This document shows, piece after piece, positions 48,201-57,599 of a stretch of DNA of 64,000 nucleotides. The stretch spans positions 120,641,166-120,705,165 of the forward strand of contig CM056576.1 in assembly GCA_029721435.1 (NCBI GenBank). Direction: 5' to 3'. Origin of the DNA: Gymnothorax reevesii (taxonomy: Eukaryota > Chordata > Actinopteri > Anguilliformes > Muraenidae). The first letter of the stretch is position 1. The number at the start of each line of letters is the position of its first letter. Under the pieces are notes generated by a model, which searched no databases, was not told the DNA's origin, and saw nothing but the letters and a program-made list of their open reading frames with translations. A program made the position numbers and the translations under genes.

Positions 48201-48613
48201 CTATTCGCGGGGGTACTCGTAAGTTGGCACCCCGCTACATTGGACCCTTTTCCATAGTGAAGATCATCAGCCCCACGGCTGTACGCCTTCGACTCCCATC
48301 CACCATGAGACGCCTTCACCCTACCTTCCACGTTTCTCGAATCAAGCCTGCTGTCAACAATCCCCTACACGAGGATCCGGCCCCTCCCCCTCCACCCCGC
48401 ATCATTGATGGCGGTGAAACCTTTACCGTCCGACGCATCTTGGACTGCCGTCGTCGGGGCCGTGGGCTCCAATATCTCATTGACTGGGAGGGCTACGGCC
48501 CCGAGGAAAGATCCTGGATTCCAGCCCGCTTCATCATGGACAAATCTTTAATACGTGAGTTCCATAAAGACCATCTTGTGCCGTCAGCTAAGAACGCCCA
48601 GAGGCGTTCATAG
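45290..48613 (+). CDS. pol of the chromovirus (protease, RT, RNase H, integrase, chromodomain; 1107 residues)
   Basis: The first in-frame ATG (45290) overlaps the gag stop; the frame is -1 to gag and is open only from 45257. Domains in order: retropepsin-type protease with '[10 protein letters not shown]' (Asp39); reverse transcriptase with '[11 protein letters not shown]' and YLDD at 353-356; RNase H with 'VEVDASN' (Asp502) and '[14 protein letters not shown]'; integrase zinc region ('[17 protein letters not shown]'); catalytic core with Asp754 ('SVDFITG'), Asp814 ('SDRGPQF') and Glu850 ('GQTERANQ'), a D,D35E spacing; then a chromodomain at about 1045-1095 ('[15 protein letters not shown]', 'YLIDWEGYG', 'RSWIPARF'). 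It makes and inserts the DNA copy; chromodomains of such integrases can direct insertion to certain chromatin. All key residues are present and no stop or frameshift was found, so it is probably active or recently so. Confidence 0.93.
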   Translation: MRGALVGVLPVESSSKNRTCLPVTIEWDGGSRGTTALIDTGAEESFLDASVASRWGIPTQRVERPRIANSLNDQKIGTITHLTIPLRLLVSGNHQERIQLYIIDSPHAPVILGHPWMRTHNPEIDWERHVIRAWSPSCLYRCLGQAHVPVLKQASEESPDLSKVPTEYHDFKEVFSKSRAIGLPPHRPYDCAIDLKPGTTPPRGRLFSLSRPETVAMEKYLREAVSAGIIRPSSSPAGAGFFFVKKKDGSLRPCIDYRALNNITVKNRYPLPLMTTAFDQLSGAKLFTKLDLRNAYHLVRIREGDEWKTAFNTPTGHWEYLVMPFGLTNAPAVFQGLVNDVLRDFINRFVFVYLDDILIFSRNQEEHRRHVRLVLQRLLENRLFIKAEKCEFSCTTTTFLGYVISTGSLNMDPAKVEAVTSWPQPEDRKALQRFLGFANFYRRFIRNYSSVAAPLTALTSSKSRFVWGEKAATAFRRLKCLLTTAPILIHPDPNAQFIVEVDASNIGVGAVLSQRSSLDNKVHPCAFFSRRLSPAEENYDIGNRELLAVKLALEEWRQWLEGTEIPFQVWTDHKNLEFLSSAKRLNPRQARWALFFSRFNFTLTFRPGSKNIKPDALSRKFEVSTNDELPDTILPSQVVVNAVEMDIEREVQEAQGDSGNPSDCPDHRLFVPESMRPQVLRWGHSSQLSCHPGRGRTLHFIRRKFWWPRMNKDILDFVSTCSTCAQAKTTNQPPQGLLQQLPIPHRPWSHISVDFITGLPPSNHNTTILTIVDRFSKAVHFIPLTKLPSASETASLLVQHVIRLHGIPSDIVSDRGPQFSARFWKAFCKLLGTSASLSSGFHPQTNGQTERANQSIETVLRCLCSHCPSSWSQQLPWAEFAINSHTSSSSQLSPFECCMGYQPPIFPSQEEEVGVPSAVAFIRRCKRTWRIVRTNLLKAAARTKLLADRRRTPAPVYRIGQKVWLSTKDIPIRGGTRKLAPRYIGPFSIVKIISPTAVRLRLPSTMRRLHPTFHVSRIKPAVNNPLHEDPAPPPPPRIIDGGETFTVRRILDCRRRGRGLQYLIDWEGYGPEERSWIPARFIMDKSLIREFHKDHLVPSAKNAQRRS

Positions 48614-48622
48614 GAGGGGGGG
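48612..48622 (+). promoter_or_regulatory. Polypurine tract
   Basis: AGGAGGGGGGG lies three bases before the 3' LTR, the usual site for plus-strand priming. It starts at the last two bases of the pol stop codon TAG. Confidence 0.8.
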
Positions 48623-48625
48623 TAC

Positions 48626-49733
48626 TGTCATAATCTGTATTTTTTCTTGTTTCATTATGCTCATGTCTTGTTTTAGTTCTGTGCCTGGCTTTGCCATGAT
48701 TATGGATTTCTGTGTTTAGTGATCATTGCTCTGACTGACCATTCTTAGGATTATGTATTGTATTTTGGTAGTTTGGATTTCCTTGTTTTATTATTTTTCA
48801 AGTTTAGATCATTAGTTATCTTGCCATGTCTTCCTTTCCATGCATAGCACCTCGTCTGCTCCAGTCATGTCATGTACGTCTTCTATGTATTTAAGCAATG
48901 CATTTCCCTGTCCGCGTTATAGCATCTATTCGGTGATTTCCGTGGGTTTTCGTGGTTTCCGAAAATCTTCCTTCACGTCTCGTTTCCTGTAATTCCCGCT
49001 ATTCTCAGATTAACATATTAATTAAGACTAATACTTCATGTTACGTAATGTCATTACTAACATAGACTAATATACTCATTCTGAGTACTTCTGTGTATTA
49101 ATATTCACCTGTCATGTAGTGGTGTGTAAATATCACGTTGTTCGTTTTTACTAATGCTCTTTGCATTCGCTCTAGTCTGTAAACTCCGCCCTCCCGTTTC
49201 CTATCCCTGACTCTGCTGATTACTGCGATCTCTCGCACCTGTTTTACCTCGAGCTGCCTCTCGTTCTATTATTCACTTAGGCAACTCCCTAATCGGAGTC
49301 CGTTTTCATGTTTAGGATTGGTCTGTCAATTGTGATGCGTGATCATGGTTTGTCTTTCCCTCATGTGCTCATTATATTTAATTGTTTAGCAACTCCCACC
49401 TATCCTATTCCCCGCCTAGTTTAGTCATTTCTTTGAGTATATAAATGTCTCATTTCACTGCAGAGCTTTGTCAGATCTTCATTCCTTTTCTCCTTGCCAG
49501 TGCTTTATATTCTCGTCTAGATTCCCGTGTACAACTATAGCCTGTATCTGACTGATTACTCTTTTGCTTAGCCCTTTTGTTTTGGTTGCTGTATTTATTG
49601 ATTTTTCGTGTACGAACCTTGCCTGCCTGACTACGTCTCTGTGCTACCCCTGGCTTCCCGACCTATTGCCTGAATAAACGACTACGGCTTTGGATTTCCT
49701 GACTCGCGTTTGGTTCTTCTGTCAGTCATGACA
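48626..49733 (+). repeat. 3' LTR
   Basis: Same length as the 5' LTR and, line by line, the same sequence. AATAAA at 49673-49678 should serve polyadenylation. It is followed directly by the TATCT target duplication and resumed Tc1 sequence. Confidence 0.93.
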
Positions 49734-49831
49734 TATCTAGGAACATTTAATTAGTAAATTATCACTTCCTGTTTCCCTGGGGTATAAATATGACGTGACA
49801 CAGAGGCCATTTCTCTTATTCACTCTTCAAC

Positions 49832-50783
49832 ATGGGAAAGACAAAGGAACACACCATTCAAGTAAGGCAGATGTGTGTCGACCTTCACAAGTCAGGCAAT
49901 GGCTACAAGAAAATAGCCACTTGCCTGCACCTGCCCATATCTACTGTCAGAGGAATCATTAAGAAGTTTAAAACTACTGAAACAGTGGTAAACAAGCCTG
50001 GACGAGGATGCAAAGTTATTTTGCCACCACGCACAGTGAGGAGGATGGTAAGAGAAATAAAAAGTTCTCCAAAGCTCACTGTTAAAGCATTGCAACAAAT
50101 GGTAGCATCCTGGGGTCACAAAGTCTCCAAAACAACCATTTAGAAAAAACCTTTTCTAACTCACAATCATAAACGCAGACGTCTGGAGTTCGCTAAGCGG
50201 TACTGGGACTTCAACTGGGACCGTGTGCATAGGTCAGATGAGACCAAGATAGAGCTTTTTGGAAAACCAACACTCTAAGTGGGTCTGGCAGAACACAAAA
50301 GATGAGTATGCAGAAAAGCACCTCATGCCCACTTTGAAGTATGGGGTAGGATCGATGATGCTATGGGCCTGTTTCTCTTCCAGAGGCCCTGGGAACCTTG
50401 TTACGGTGCAAGGCATCATGAATGCTTTGAAATACCAGGACATTTTAAATCAAAATCTGGTGGCCTCTGCCCGAAAGCTGAAGATGGGTCATCACTGGGT
50501 CTTTCAGCAAGATAATGACTCTAAACATGAGGCCAAATCTACACAGAAATGGTTCACTAGACACTGAGTCAAGCTCCTCCCATGCCCATCTCAGTCCCCA
50601 GACCTTAACCCCATTGAAAACCTGAGGAGTGAGCTGAAGAGGAGAGTGCAGAGGAGAGGACCCAGGTCACTGGATGATTTAGAGAGATTGCGCAAAGAGG
50701 AATGGTCAAAGATCCCTCTTTCTATATTCTACTGTCTCGTGAAACATTGTAGGAGAAGATTAGGTGCTGTTTTGTTGGCATAA
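49832..50783 (+). pseudogene. Tc1-like transposase pseudogene
   Basis: It starts 'MGKTKEHTIQ' at 49832, with two helix-turn-helix segments in the first 100 residues ('GNGYKKIATCLHLPISTVRG' and 'LTVKALQQMVASWG'). The DDE catalytic part follows: 'SDETKIELFG' (about 50236), 'FQQDNDSKH' (about 50510) and 'SPDLNPIENL' (about 50600). Breaks are an in-frame TAG at 50141-50143, a one-base frame change near 50260-50275 and a TGA at 50565-50567. The remainder reads to TAA at 50781-50783. The gene is dead. It would otherwise cut and paste the surrounding Tc1 element. The upstream stretch carries a TATAAATA site (about 49783). The LTR insertion lies 5' of the coding region, so it did not cause these breaks. 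Confidence 0.9.
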
Positions 50784-51047
50784 GGGGGTTGTACAAATTA
50801 TTAACATCAGGGGTACTAATAATTGTGGTATACATGATTTGATGTAAAATAATTATTTCTTAATGTGGGACTTTTTTCCCATTGAATAAATGCACTAGAA
50901 TAAAAGGTTGGATTTTCCTCTTTTTTTTCATTGTGGTCCTATATTTTTTAGAAAAAAACAGAATTTATTAGAAGCTAAAGAACACATCTTAACCAAGGGT
51001 GCCAATAATTATGGAGGTCGCTGTATGTGGGCATTTAGATAGGACAT

Positions 51048-51409
51048 GTAAAGGCTGGCACACATTACAGGATTCTTCAAACCTTCACAGCTTTAGTGAC
51101 CACACAATTGATGATAACAAAAGACAGACTGCACAAAATCTATCTCTTCTGATCTTATAGTGTGAGGTGTGCACTACGGAGCACACCACACACTAAAGGA
51201 TTTCTAGTCACAAACATGTTCATTACTTACGATCTCTCTTTCCGAGGCCTTCCAAGCGGATCGGACCGGACACACCCCACACCACAGGAAAATCCGACAC
51301 GATGCCGTTCGCAAACATCTGACAAGCGGGCCTTTGCTGGCTTTGATCGAAAGGGGAAGATCGGGACAAAATTTGGCCCGATTATCCTGTAGTGTGTACC
51401 AGGCATTAC
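51048..51409. mobile_element. MITE adjacent to the Tc1 element
   Basis: GTAAAGGCTGGCACACATTA (51048) and TGTGTACCAGGCATTAC (ending 51409) are near reverse complements and share ACAGGAT/ATCCTGT further in. The span is about 360 bases, with no frame and an unclear target site. Confidence 0.6.
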
Positions 51410-52941
51410 CCAGAATGCATCGATTTTCAAGATAACTGCTTTATAGAGAGCCAGAACTTCCAGTGGCACCAGAGTTTGAAAATTTAATTAAGGTAAGGCA
51501 CAGGGTGCACAGCTGATGCTGAGCTGGAATCGTTTCAAAAATCATCAGCAAAAATTAAGAAAAGATTGATTTTCCATCAGCTGATCGATTCATAAGAGGA
51601 CAAACTACAAATGCCTTTCTCATTTGAGCGCTTTTCATGCCCTCTCTTTCACCGCAAGATTTCTGATTACCATTCAACAGTGTCAGACAATCTCGAAACA
51701 AAGGTTGCATGCTAAGTAGATGATTTTCCTTTCAGAGATAGAAGAAATAGAACTGGAATATTTCCCTTTCAAAGGCCAAAGAACAGATCAAGAAAACTTC
51801 AGTGCAGTAGCAATGGGAAATGCGAAAACTGGAACCGGTCCTTAAAGACAGTCACGACTCTGTTTCCTCAAGGATATGGTGCCAGACTGTCAGAGTGCTC
51901 ACACCTGCTGTTCAACATGGCGACACGGAACTGCTGACACTTTGGGGCTGACTTGAGGACTTCTGAGCCACCCACCAGTAGAGAAGCTGTGAACCCTCTT
52001 GCTCATTAGAATAATGCAGGGGGCTGTGTTCTCAACCAAAGATCCAGGTAAAAATGCTTTTTTTGGGGGCCTGTTCCACAAAGCAGGATTACTCGGTCAA
52101 CTGGAAAATAGTGCCAAGAAAAACCAGGAAACCTCTCAAATCTGGAAAATGAACTGCAGTAAAAAGAGTTGTTCTGGGTTTCATTCTGAGCTGTTGTCTT
52201 GGTAACTCAGCAGTCGTACTTTATGGAACAGGCCTTTGCTCCTCCTGTTTGTCACCATTTGGAGCCTTAGTTTTAAACTTTCTAGTACCAAATAATAGTT
52301 GGCTTTAGCAATTTTATCACACCCAATTTTACCAAGCAGAGTCTGTCTTTGCAAAGGTTATTCCAATCGTAATTTGAATGAAAACACAGTGCCGTTAGAA
52401 TCAGGCTGTAGAACAAGGCAACATGACTGAAAATCTGCACTCAAGGGGGTAGGGCATGAGTGACACTGCGGGATCCTATTTGATCCTGTCTGATTGAATC
52501 CTACTTTCAGAATGACAGAATTCTTTAAATTATTATGCTTGCATTCATGTGGGGATAATTGAGCATAGAGCACGGTTAATTGCTCTTTTCAACTAATTAT
52601 ATCATTTCGGGTTAATTGCCTCATTGCCAGCAGCTGAGGCTGGTTATGCTAGGATGCCTATGAATGACAACAAAGAGACAGAGAGAACAGGAAATTGCAG
52701 TCATAGGAGGGTGGTCCCGGTGAAGGGCTTATATTTTCCAGAGTTGCCGTATAGACTGCTTCCTCTAGCTGTTAATATTCCATAAATATAGACCCATTTG
52801 TTCACAAAGTTCAATCGCGTGACTACAGTCAATGCGTTTTTGTGGAAGCATTGTAGACTCTGTACAGCTATAAAACCACATTTTTTCAGTCTGTAATACT
52901 TTCTTCATAACATTCAGATATCCCATCTGTATAAACACGTA

Positions 52942-53489
52942 CAGTACAGGCCAAAAGTTTGGACACACCTTCTCATTCAATGGGTTTCCTTTATTTTCAT
53001 GACTATTTACATTGTAGATTCTCACAGAAGGCATCAAAACTACGAATGAACACATGGAATTATGTACTTAACCAAAAAAAAGTGTGAAATACCTGTAACT
53101 GAAAACATGTCTTATATTCCAGTTTCTTCAAAGTAGCCACCCTTTGCTCTGATTACTGCTTTGCACACTCTTGGCATTCTCTTGATGAGCTTCAGGAGGT
53201 CGTCACATAAAATGGTTTTCACTTCACAGGGGTACCTTGACAGGGTTAATTAGTGAAATTTCTTGCCTTATCAATGGGGTTGAGGCCATCAGTTGCGTTG
53301 TGCAGAAGTCAGGTTGATACACAGCCGACAGTCCAATTGGACAACTGTTTGATACATACATACATAATTCCACATGCGTTCACATTCATAGTTTCGATGC
53401 CTTCAGTGAGAATCTACAATGTAAATAGTCATGAAAATAAAGGAAACGCATTGAATGAGAAGGTGGGTCCAAACTTTTGGCCTGTACTG
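52942..53489 (-). mobile_element. Deleted Tc1-like element (MITE-like) with TA duplication
   Basis: Termini CAGTACAGGCCAAAAGTTTG (52942) and its complement (to 53489) are flanked by TA at 52940-52941 and 53490-53491. The arms continue through a TTTCCTTTATTTTCATGACT region. Minus-strand sequence at about 53110-53200 reads like the end of a Tc1 transposase ('IKRMPRVCKAVI.AKGGYFEE'), so internal deletion left 548 bases. Confidence 0.85.
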
Positions 53490-55384
53490 TACCTGTATTC
53501 CGTTGATGTTCTAAACGTCTGGTTTTTTTTTTTTTTTTCTTTTGCTATAAAAACTCTATTTGATCACCTAAATTACTAAAATGTAAGAATATGCCCCTTA
53601 GACGACTTCTACAGTTTTGATAGTTCGTATTCAACATTCTGGACAATAGAAGCAACAAGCAATGATAAAGTAATTATCGCTGGGAAATGAGCAAAATAAC
53701 ATTGACGTAAGCTACTTCACATAAGTCAGATTTTACTAAAAATTTTGACAGCACAGATCGCCTGTTTTACTCGATTGGTAAGAACCGGATTCAAAGCCGA
53801 TTGGGAAGTTTGAAAACAGAATGCTTCTCAGCCTGACAGATCTAATCCATGGGTTTCTCCATATTTGCATTCTGTTTTACACGAAGAATGGACTCTTGTA
53901 GCTAAATGGCTCTACTCAGACAGGGGGGAAACTAGGTTAAGTATTAATACAATCCCTAACCTTCGAGTTAAACTTTGGAGCCAGCCAGACGCATGTACTG
54001 CTGTAAAAAACTTCATTTAAACGCGATTAAATCTGATGCGTGGAATTAAGATGATTCAACAGGATCCATGTGTGTGACATAATATTTTAGCAGTGTTCAT
54101 GCAATGTGCAAGCTAAAACAAGTACAAATGTGCTTCTGAGTGATTTCCATGGCCCATATCTAGCATACTGGTGCATATTCCAAACTCTGTATATTCAACT
54201 GCGGTCATTCATGCAATGAAATTTTGGTACTGGTTGCCGTAAAAAAGTCGGGCTCATTTTATTTCCTCTTTGCAAGCACTGATGTTTTCAGGGCATTGAA
54301 ATGCACGGTGCATGATATATTCTTTCTTACTATTAATTATTCATCTCTGTCTTCGGATCTGCAATAACTGGCATGTAGCATGTGTACCAGACATACATAT
54401 TTTTTTCAGGGGCAGGGGCAAACCTTGCCAGCCAGCAGGAGTGGGAGATGTGCCCTGGGTTACTGAGCTAAGGAGCTGTGCTCTGAGTGCTACATTGATG
54501 ATTAAGCTCAACCGCTGGGACAGAGCAATCGCAGTCTGTGGGGGGTCAGGGGGCCTGTTGGGTGAGATGAGGGAGAGTTAGATGAAGCTCGAAATAAAGG
54601 CATAACCACTGAACTGTGTCTGTGCACGTTTGTTGTGCGCGTACGCACGTGTGCTTGCATGTGTGTATGTGTACGCGTGATTTTGGATGTCCGTGCGCAG
54701 ATTTGTTACACTTAAGTAGCTGGCCTCGCAGCTAAAGCTCACCACTCCATTCTGTGCCTGCTGGTCTTTGCTCAAATAACATTTAACAGCCCATTTAACT
54801 CTCCAGACATCGGAGCTTCGGCCGGAAAATTTAGCCAGTCAACCGCAGTGACGCGGAGGTTTGAAAATGCGGTGCAGGCAAAGCCTTCTGCTCTGTGTTT
54901 TACCGAATTACTGGTTCAGTCTTAGTGCACAAAATATCTGCCACCAACAGCCCTCACCCAAAAATAAGAAGAAAAAAAAAAAAACCTGAATCGTGTTCAC
55001 CGCAGCTTGCAATCGAACTGTGTGGGAGTGAGGACTAGAAGTTATGTAGGCGTTGGGGGCAAAGGGATTTTTTTTTGATTTGTTTCCACTTTTTCAGCTC
55101 TCTACCTCACGCCTCCCTGTCATGATCTCCCATCACTGCCTCTCAATCGCATCAAGGGAAGGAAGGATGAAATTGGCAAAAGCTCTATTTGCATTTGACA
55201 ACAGTCTTTGCCTCGTACTCGGCACATGGACGCCAGGCAGCCTGCATACATGCATGTCTAGAGAAAGAGAGGTCATAACACAGTCGTGGAACCTTTTAGG
55301 ACGCAGCTCTGTTTCTCAGCAGGGAACATAGTAAAGGCCCACTTTATATCAGAATTAACAACTTCTCGCACAGTGCTTTTCTTA
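53490..55384. other. Gene-free stretch
   Basis: No exon or bounded repeat is supported. It holds poly-T and poly-A runs (53523-53540, 54970-54984) and GT/CG-rich sequence at about 54620-54680. Confidence 0.4.
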
Positions 55385-55640
55385 TAACCTCCACCAAGTG
55401 GGTTAAGCAAACGGTCATGTTTGTTGCTTTTTGCTTGTATGTTGATCGTCATGTTTGTCTGTCTGTCTATTTGTTTGTGTTCTCTCTAGTATCCACAATT
55501 CTTCAGATATTGACTTGAAATCTACATAATAAGAAATGTCCAAGGAAGAGGGGACAAAATTTTGGAAGGTCAAGGTCAAAGATGAAGGAAAAGGTCATCA
55601 AAAGAGGCAAAAATACATTTTGGTCAATATCTTGCCTCAG
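55385..55640 (+). repeat. Partial copy of a dispersed fish repeat
   Basis: ATAACCTCCACCAAGTGGGTT starts near 55385 (quoted minus its last base: ATAACCTCCACCAAGTGGGT), followed by repeated TCTGTCTGTCTATTTG and GGTCAAGGTCAAAGATG. This is the same family type as 38925-39255, truncated at the 3' end. Confidence 0.4.
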
Positions 55641-55821
55641 AAGAAATCATAGATACATGGGACAAACACTAAAAGGTTCAGTCTTGTTTTGTGTTTTAAA
55701 TGAATTACGAATTACATGAATTACATAAAAACAAGTTGACAATTTTGCCTAAGGATTTTACCAAAGGTGAAAATTGTCCCGTTTTAGAGGGGATTTAGAG
55801 TGTTCCAGATCTGGATTCTGA

Positions 55822-55825
<4 letters not shown>

Positions 55826-55871
<46 letters not shown>
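55826..55871. repeat. (TA)n microsatellite
   Basis: An uninterrupted TA run. The MITE at 55872-56120 begins exactly at its right edge. Confidence 0.85.
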
Positions 55872-55875
<4 letters not shown>

Positions 55876-56120
55876 AGTTTGGTTCCAAAACGCAATATTT
55901 CCATTTTACACATTTTAAGTAAATTAGCTTTTTCTATGTTGGAACCCATTGCATTTTATAGAAAATAACAAACTTTGGCTGTGAAGAAATACACCTTATC
56001 GTATGAATTCCTAAAAACAGATGACTGCACCATGTGTAAGAGCCACAGGACTACCAGTCTATAGCATTATCTCATTTTTTGTCATTTTGGCACTAATAGC
56101 GTTTTGGAACCAAACTCTTC
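55872..56120. mobile_element. 249-bp MITE inserted in TA-rich DNA
   Basis: GAAAAGTTTGGTTCCAAAAC (55872) and GTTTTGGAACCAAACTCTTC (ending 56120) are inverted repeats. Both flanks are TA repeats, fitting a TA target as in Tc1/mariner. The interior is AT-rich and non-coding. Confidence 0.65.
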
Positions 56121-56350
56121 ATATATATATATTACACTATCTCAGTGATGTTTTAATTATTTTCTATGTTTCAAAAACTAATACTATGAGATATCAACGG
56201 TAAATTCATGCTGTTAAACGCATTCCTAGCCATTCCAATTCTTCTGTTTACTTCTATGTCACAGGAAATCAACTGCCTGAGATAGGTGCATTTCTCTACT
56301 TGTTCCATCTTGATTTCATCCATTTCAGTGTCAACACTTGGGTTTATCCT

Positions 56351-56356
<6 letters not shown>

Positions 56357-56416
<60 letters not shown>
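56357..56416. repeat. (TA)n microsatellite
   Basis: A TA run of about 30 units. Confidence 0.85.
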
Positions 56417-56419
<3 letters not shown>

Positions 56420-56768
56420 ATATGATATATAAGTCCTGCCCTTCAGCGACGCTACAGCCCGCGACACTGGGTTAAACTACTCCAGATAAATAGAGAATCC
56501 CAAAGTCCTCAAAACTGATGCAAGGGAAACCTGCTTCCAGGCATGTTCCGTGAAAATGTGTCAGTTCACTTTACCTACCTTTAATTCATCTTCCCTAAGG
56601 GCAAATGCAATTCAGGGCAATTTTGGGCCTGCAGGCAATTCCTCCTGTGGGTTTCCAAAAGGCAGAGCACAGGGGAGACACTGGAGAAGAGCGTGCTGCA
56701 TTATTAGCTCCGTCAATTCCAGGCTCCACAGTCACATTACTGTAAAAACAGGTAGGCAAATCTTACAC

Positions 56769-56962
56769 CAGGGCTATTCAGCATTATCCTGCATGGGCCG
56801 GTGTGGGTGCAGGCTTTCATTCCAGCCCAGCACTTACATACCTGACACCACTAATCAACCCCGAGAGTCTTGGCTAAAGAGATTGATTAGTAGTATCAGG
56901 TGTGTAAGTGCGTGGTAGGAATGAAAGCCTGCACCCACACCGGCCCATGTTGAATAGTCCAG
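56769..56962. mobile_element. 194-bp hAT-like MITE with 8-bp target duplication
   Basis: Arms of about 85 bases share GGGCCGGTGTGGGTGCAGGC and AATGAAAGCCTGCACCC in inverted orientation. Ends are CAGGGCTATTCA and TGAATAGTCCAG. Flanks TCTTACAC (56761-56768) and TTTTACAC (56963-56970) form an 8-bp duplication with one mismatch. Confidence 0.75.
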
Positions 56963-56995
56963 TTTTACACCCTTCACTTCGGACATGGACATTAA

Positions 56996-57595
56996 AGGAG
57001 AATTGAAGCACTGATTACTAAAACCCCACAAGTCAAGTCAAGTCGAGTGTGACTTCAATAATAGGTGCTTCAATTCCGGTGTGAAATTGACTTGGGGTGT
57101 ATTGAAGCATGATAATGAGTACTAACTTTTGTTGAATACCCCACCTTCGTACGCACGCAACTTTTCGAAATAAATGGATTTTTAGCCGAAGCTCCCAACA
57201 CGCATACAATGGTTGTGAATCGGGCATCGCGTTGCCATGCAAAGAAATCGCAATTTTTTTCATCATTAAGAACGCTCAAAGTAGCCCCACACTTTATCGG
57301 TGGAATTCCGAGGTCCTGACATTTAAAACGAGGCACTGAGAGCTTTGAAAATGCACCAGTAGTTTATTAAAAAATACTATTTATGCAAACAGTACCTCAA
57401 TGTAGTTTCCAGTCGCCTCTATCTTGAAAGTCACGATAAGTCGATTGACGAGCACGAACAAAAAGGTTGTTGGCCTTATTAATGATGAAAAATATAGCAA
57501 TTTCTTTGCATGGCAACGCGATGCCCAATTCACAACCATTGTCATGTTATCATGTTTCAATACACCCCAAGTCAATTTCACACCGGAATTCTCCT
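56996..57595. mobile_element. 600-bp TTAA-target element (piggyBac/Kolobok-like, non-autonomous)
   Basis: Ends AGGAGAATT (56996) and AATTCTCCT (57595) are flanked by TTAA at 56992-56995 and 57596-57599. The arms share CCGGTGTGAAATTGACTTGG and CATGGCAACGCGATGCCC (inverted), each about 200 bases. The left arm is interrupted by the insertion at 57005-57071. No transposase is present. Confidence 0.75.
57005..57071. mobile_element. 67-bp insertion nested in the left arm of the TTAA element
   Basis: The right arm reads CCGGAATTCTCCT without interruption. The left arm has AGGAGAATT, then 67 extra bases with inverted ends GAAGCAC/GTGCTTC, then AATTCCGG. AATT occurs on both sides, so it may be a 4-bp target duplication. 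Confidence 0.55.
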
Positions 57596-57599
57596 TTAA

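Larger units (their letters stand above)
43211..49733 (+). mobile_element. Intact Tf1/sushi-like chromovirus LTR retrotransposon (Ty3/Gypsy)
   Basis: A 6523-base element with two 1108-base LTRs (43211-44318 and 48626-49733) that I read as identical. It is flanked by TATCT on both sides (43206-43210 and 49734-49738). Between them are gag (44313-45290) and pol (45290-48613), both open, with no env. The order protease, reverse transcriptase, RNase H, integrase and a C-terminal chromodomain defines a chromovirus of the Ty3/Gypsy class. A purine tract precedes the 3' LTR. Identical LTRs and open frames imply a very recent insertion. It sits inside an older Tc1-like element. Confidence 0.95.
42990..51023 (+). 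mobile_element. Tc1-like transposon interrupted by an LTR retrotransposon
   Basis: The left terminus CAGCACCCTCCGTAATTATT (42990) and the right terminus, which reads CAGCGACCTCCATAATTATT on the other strand (from 51023), are inverted repeats. Both continue with GGCACCC.TGGTTAAGATGTG. TA flanks each end (42988-42989 and 51024-51025), the Tc1/mariner target. Removing the 6.5-kb LTR element and its duplicated TATCT leaves about 1.5 kb, the normal size for Tc1. The transposase is broken (see 49832-50783), so the element cannot move by itself. Confidence 0.9.

Noticed and set aside
47688..48257. 189-residue open frame within the retrotransposon
   Set aside because: Shadow of the integrase coding sequence in another frame.
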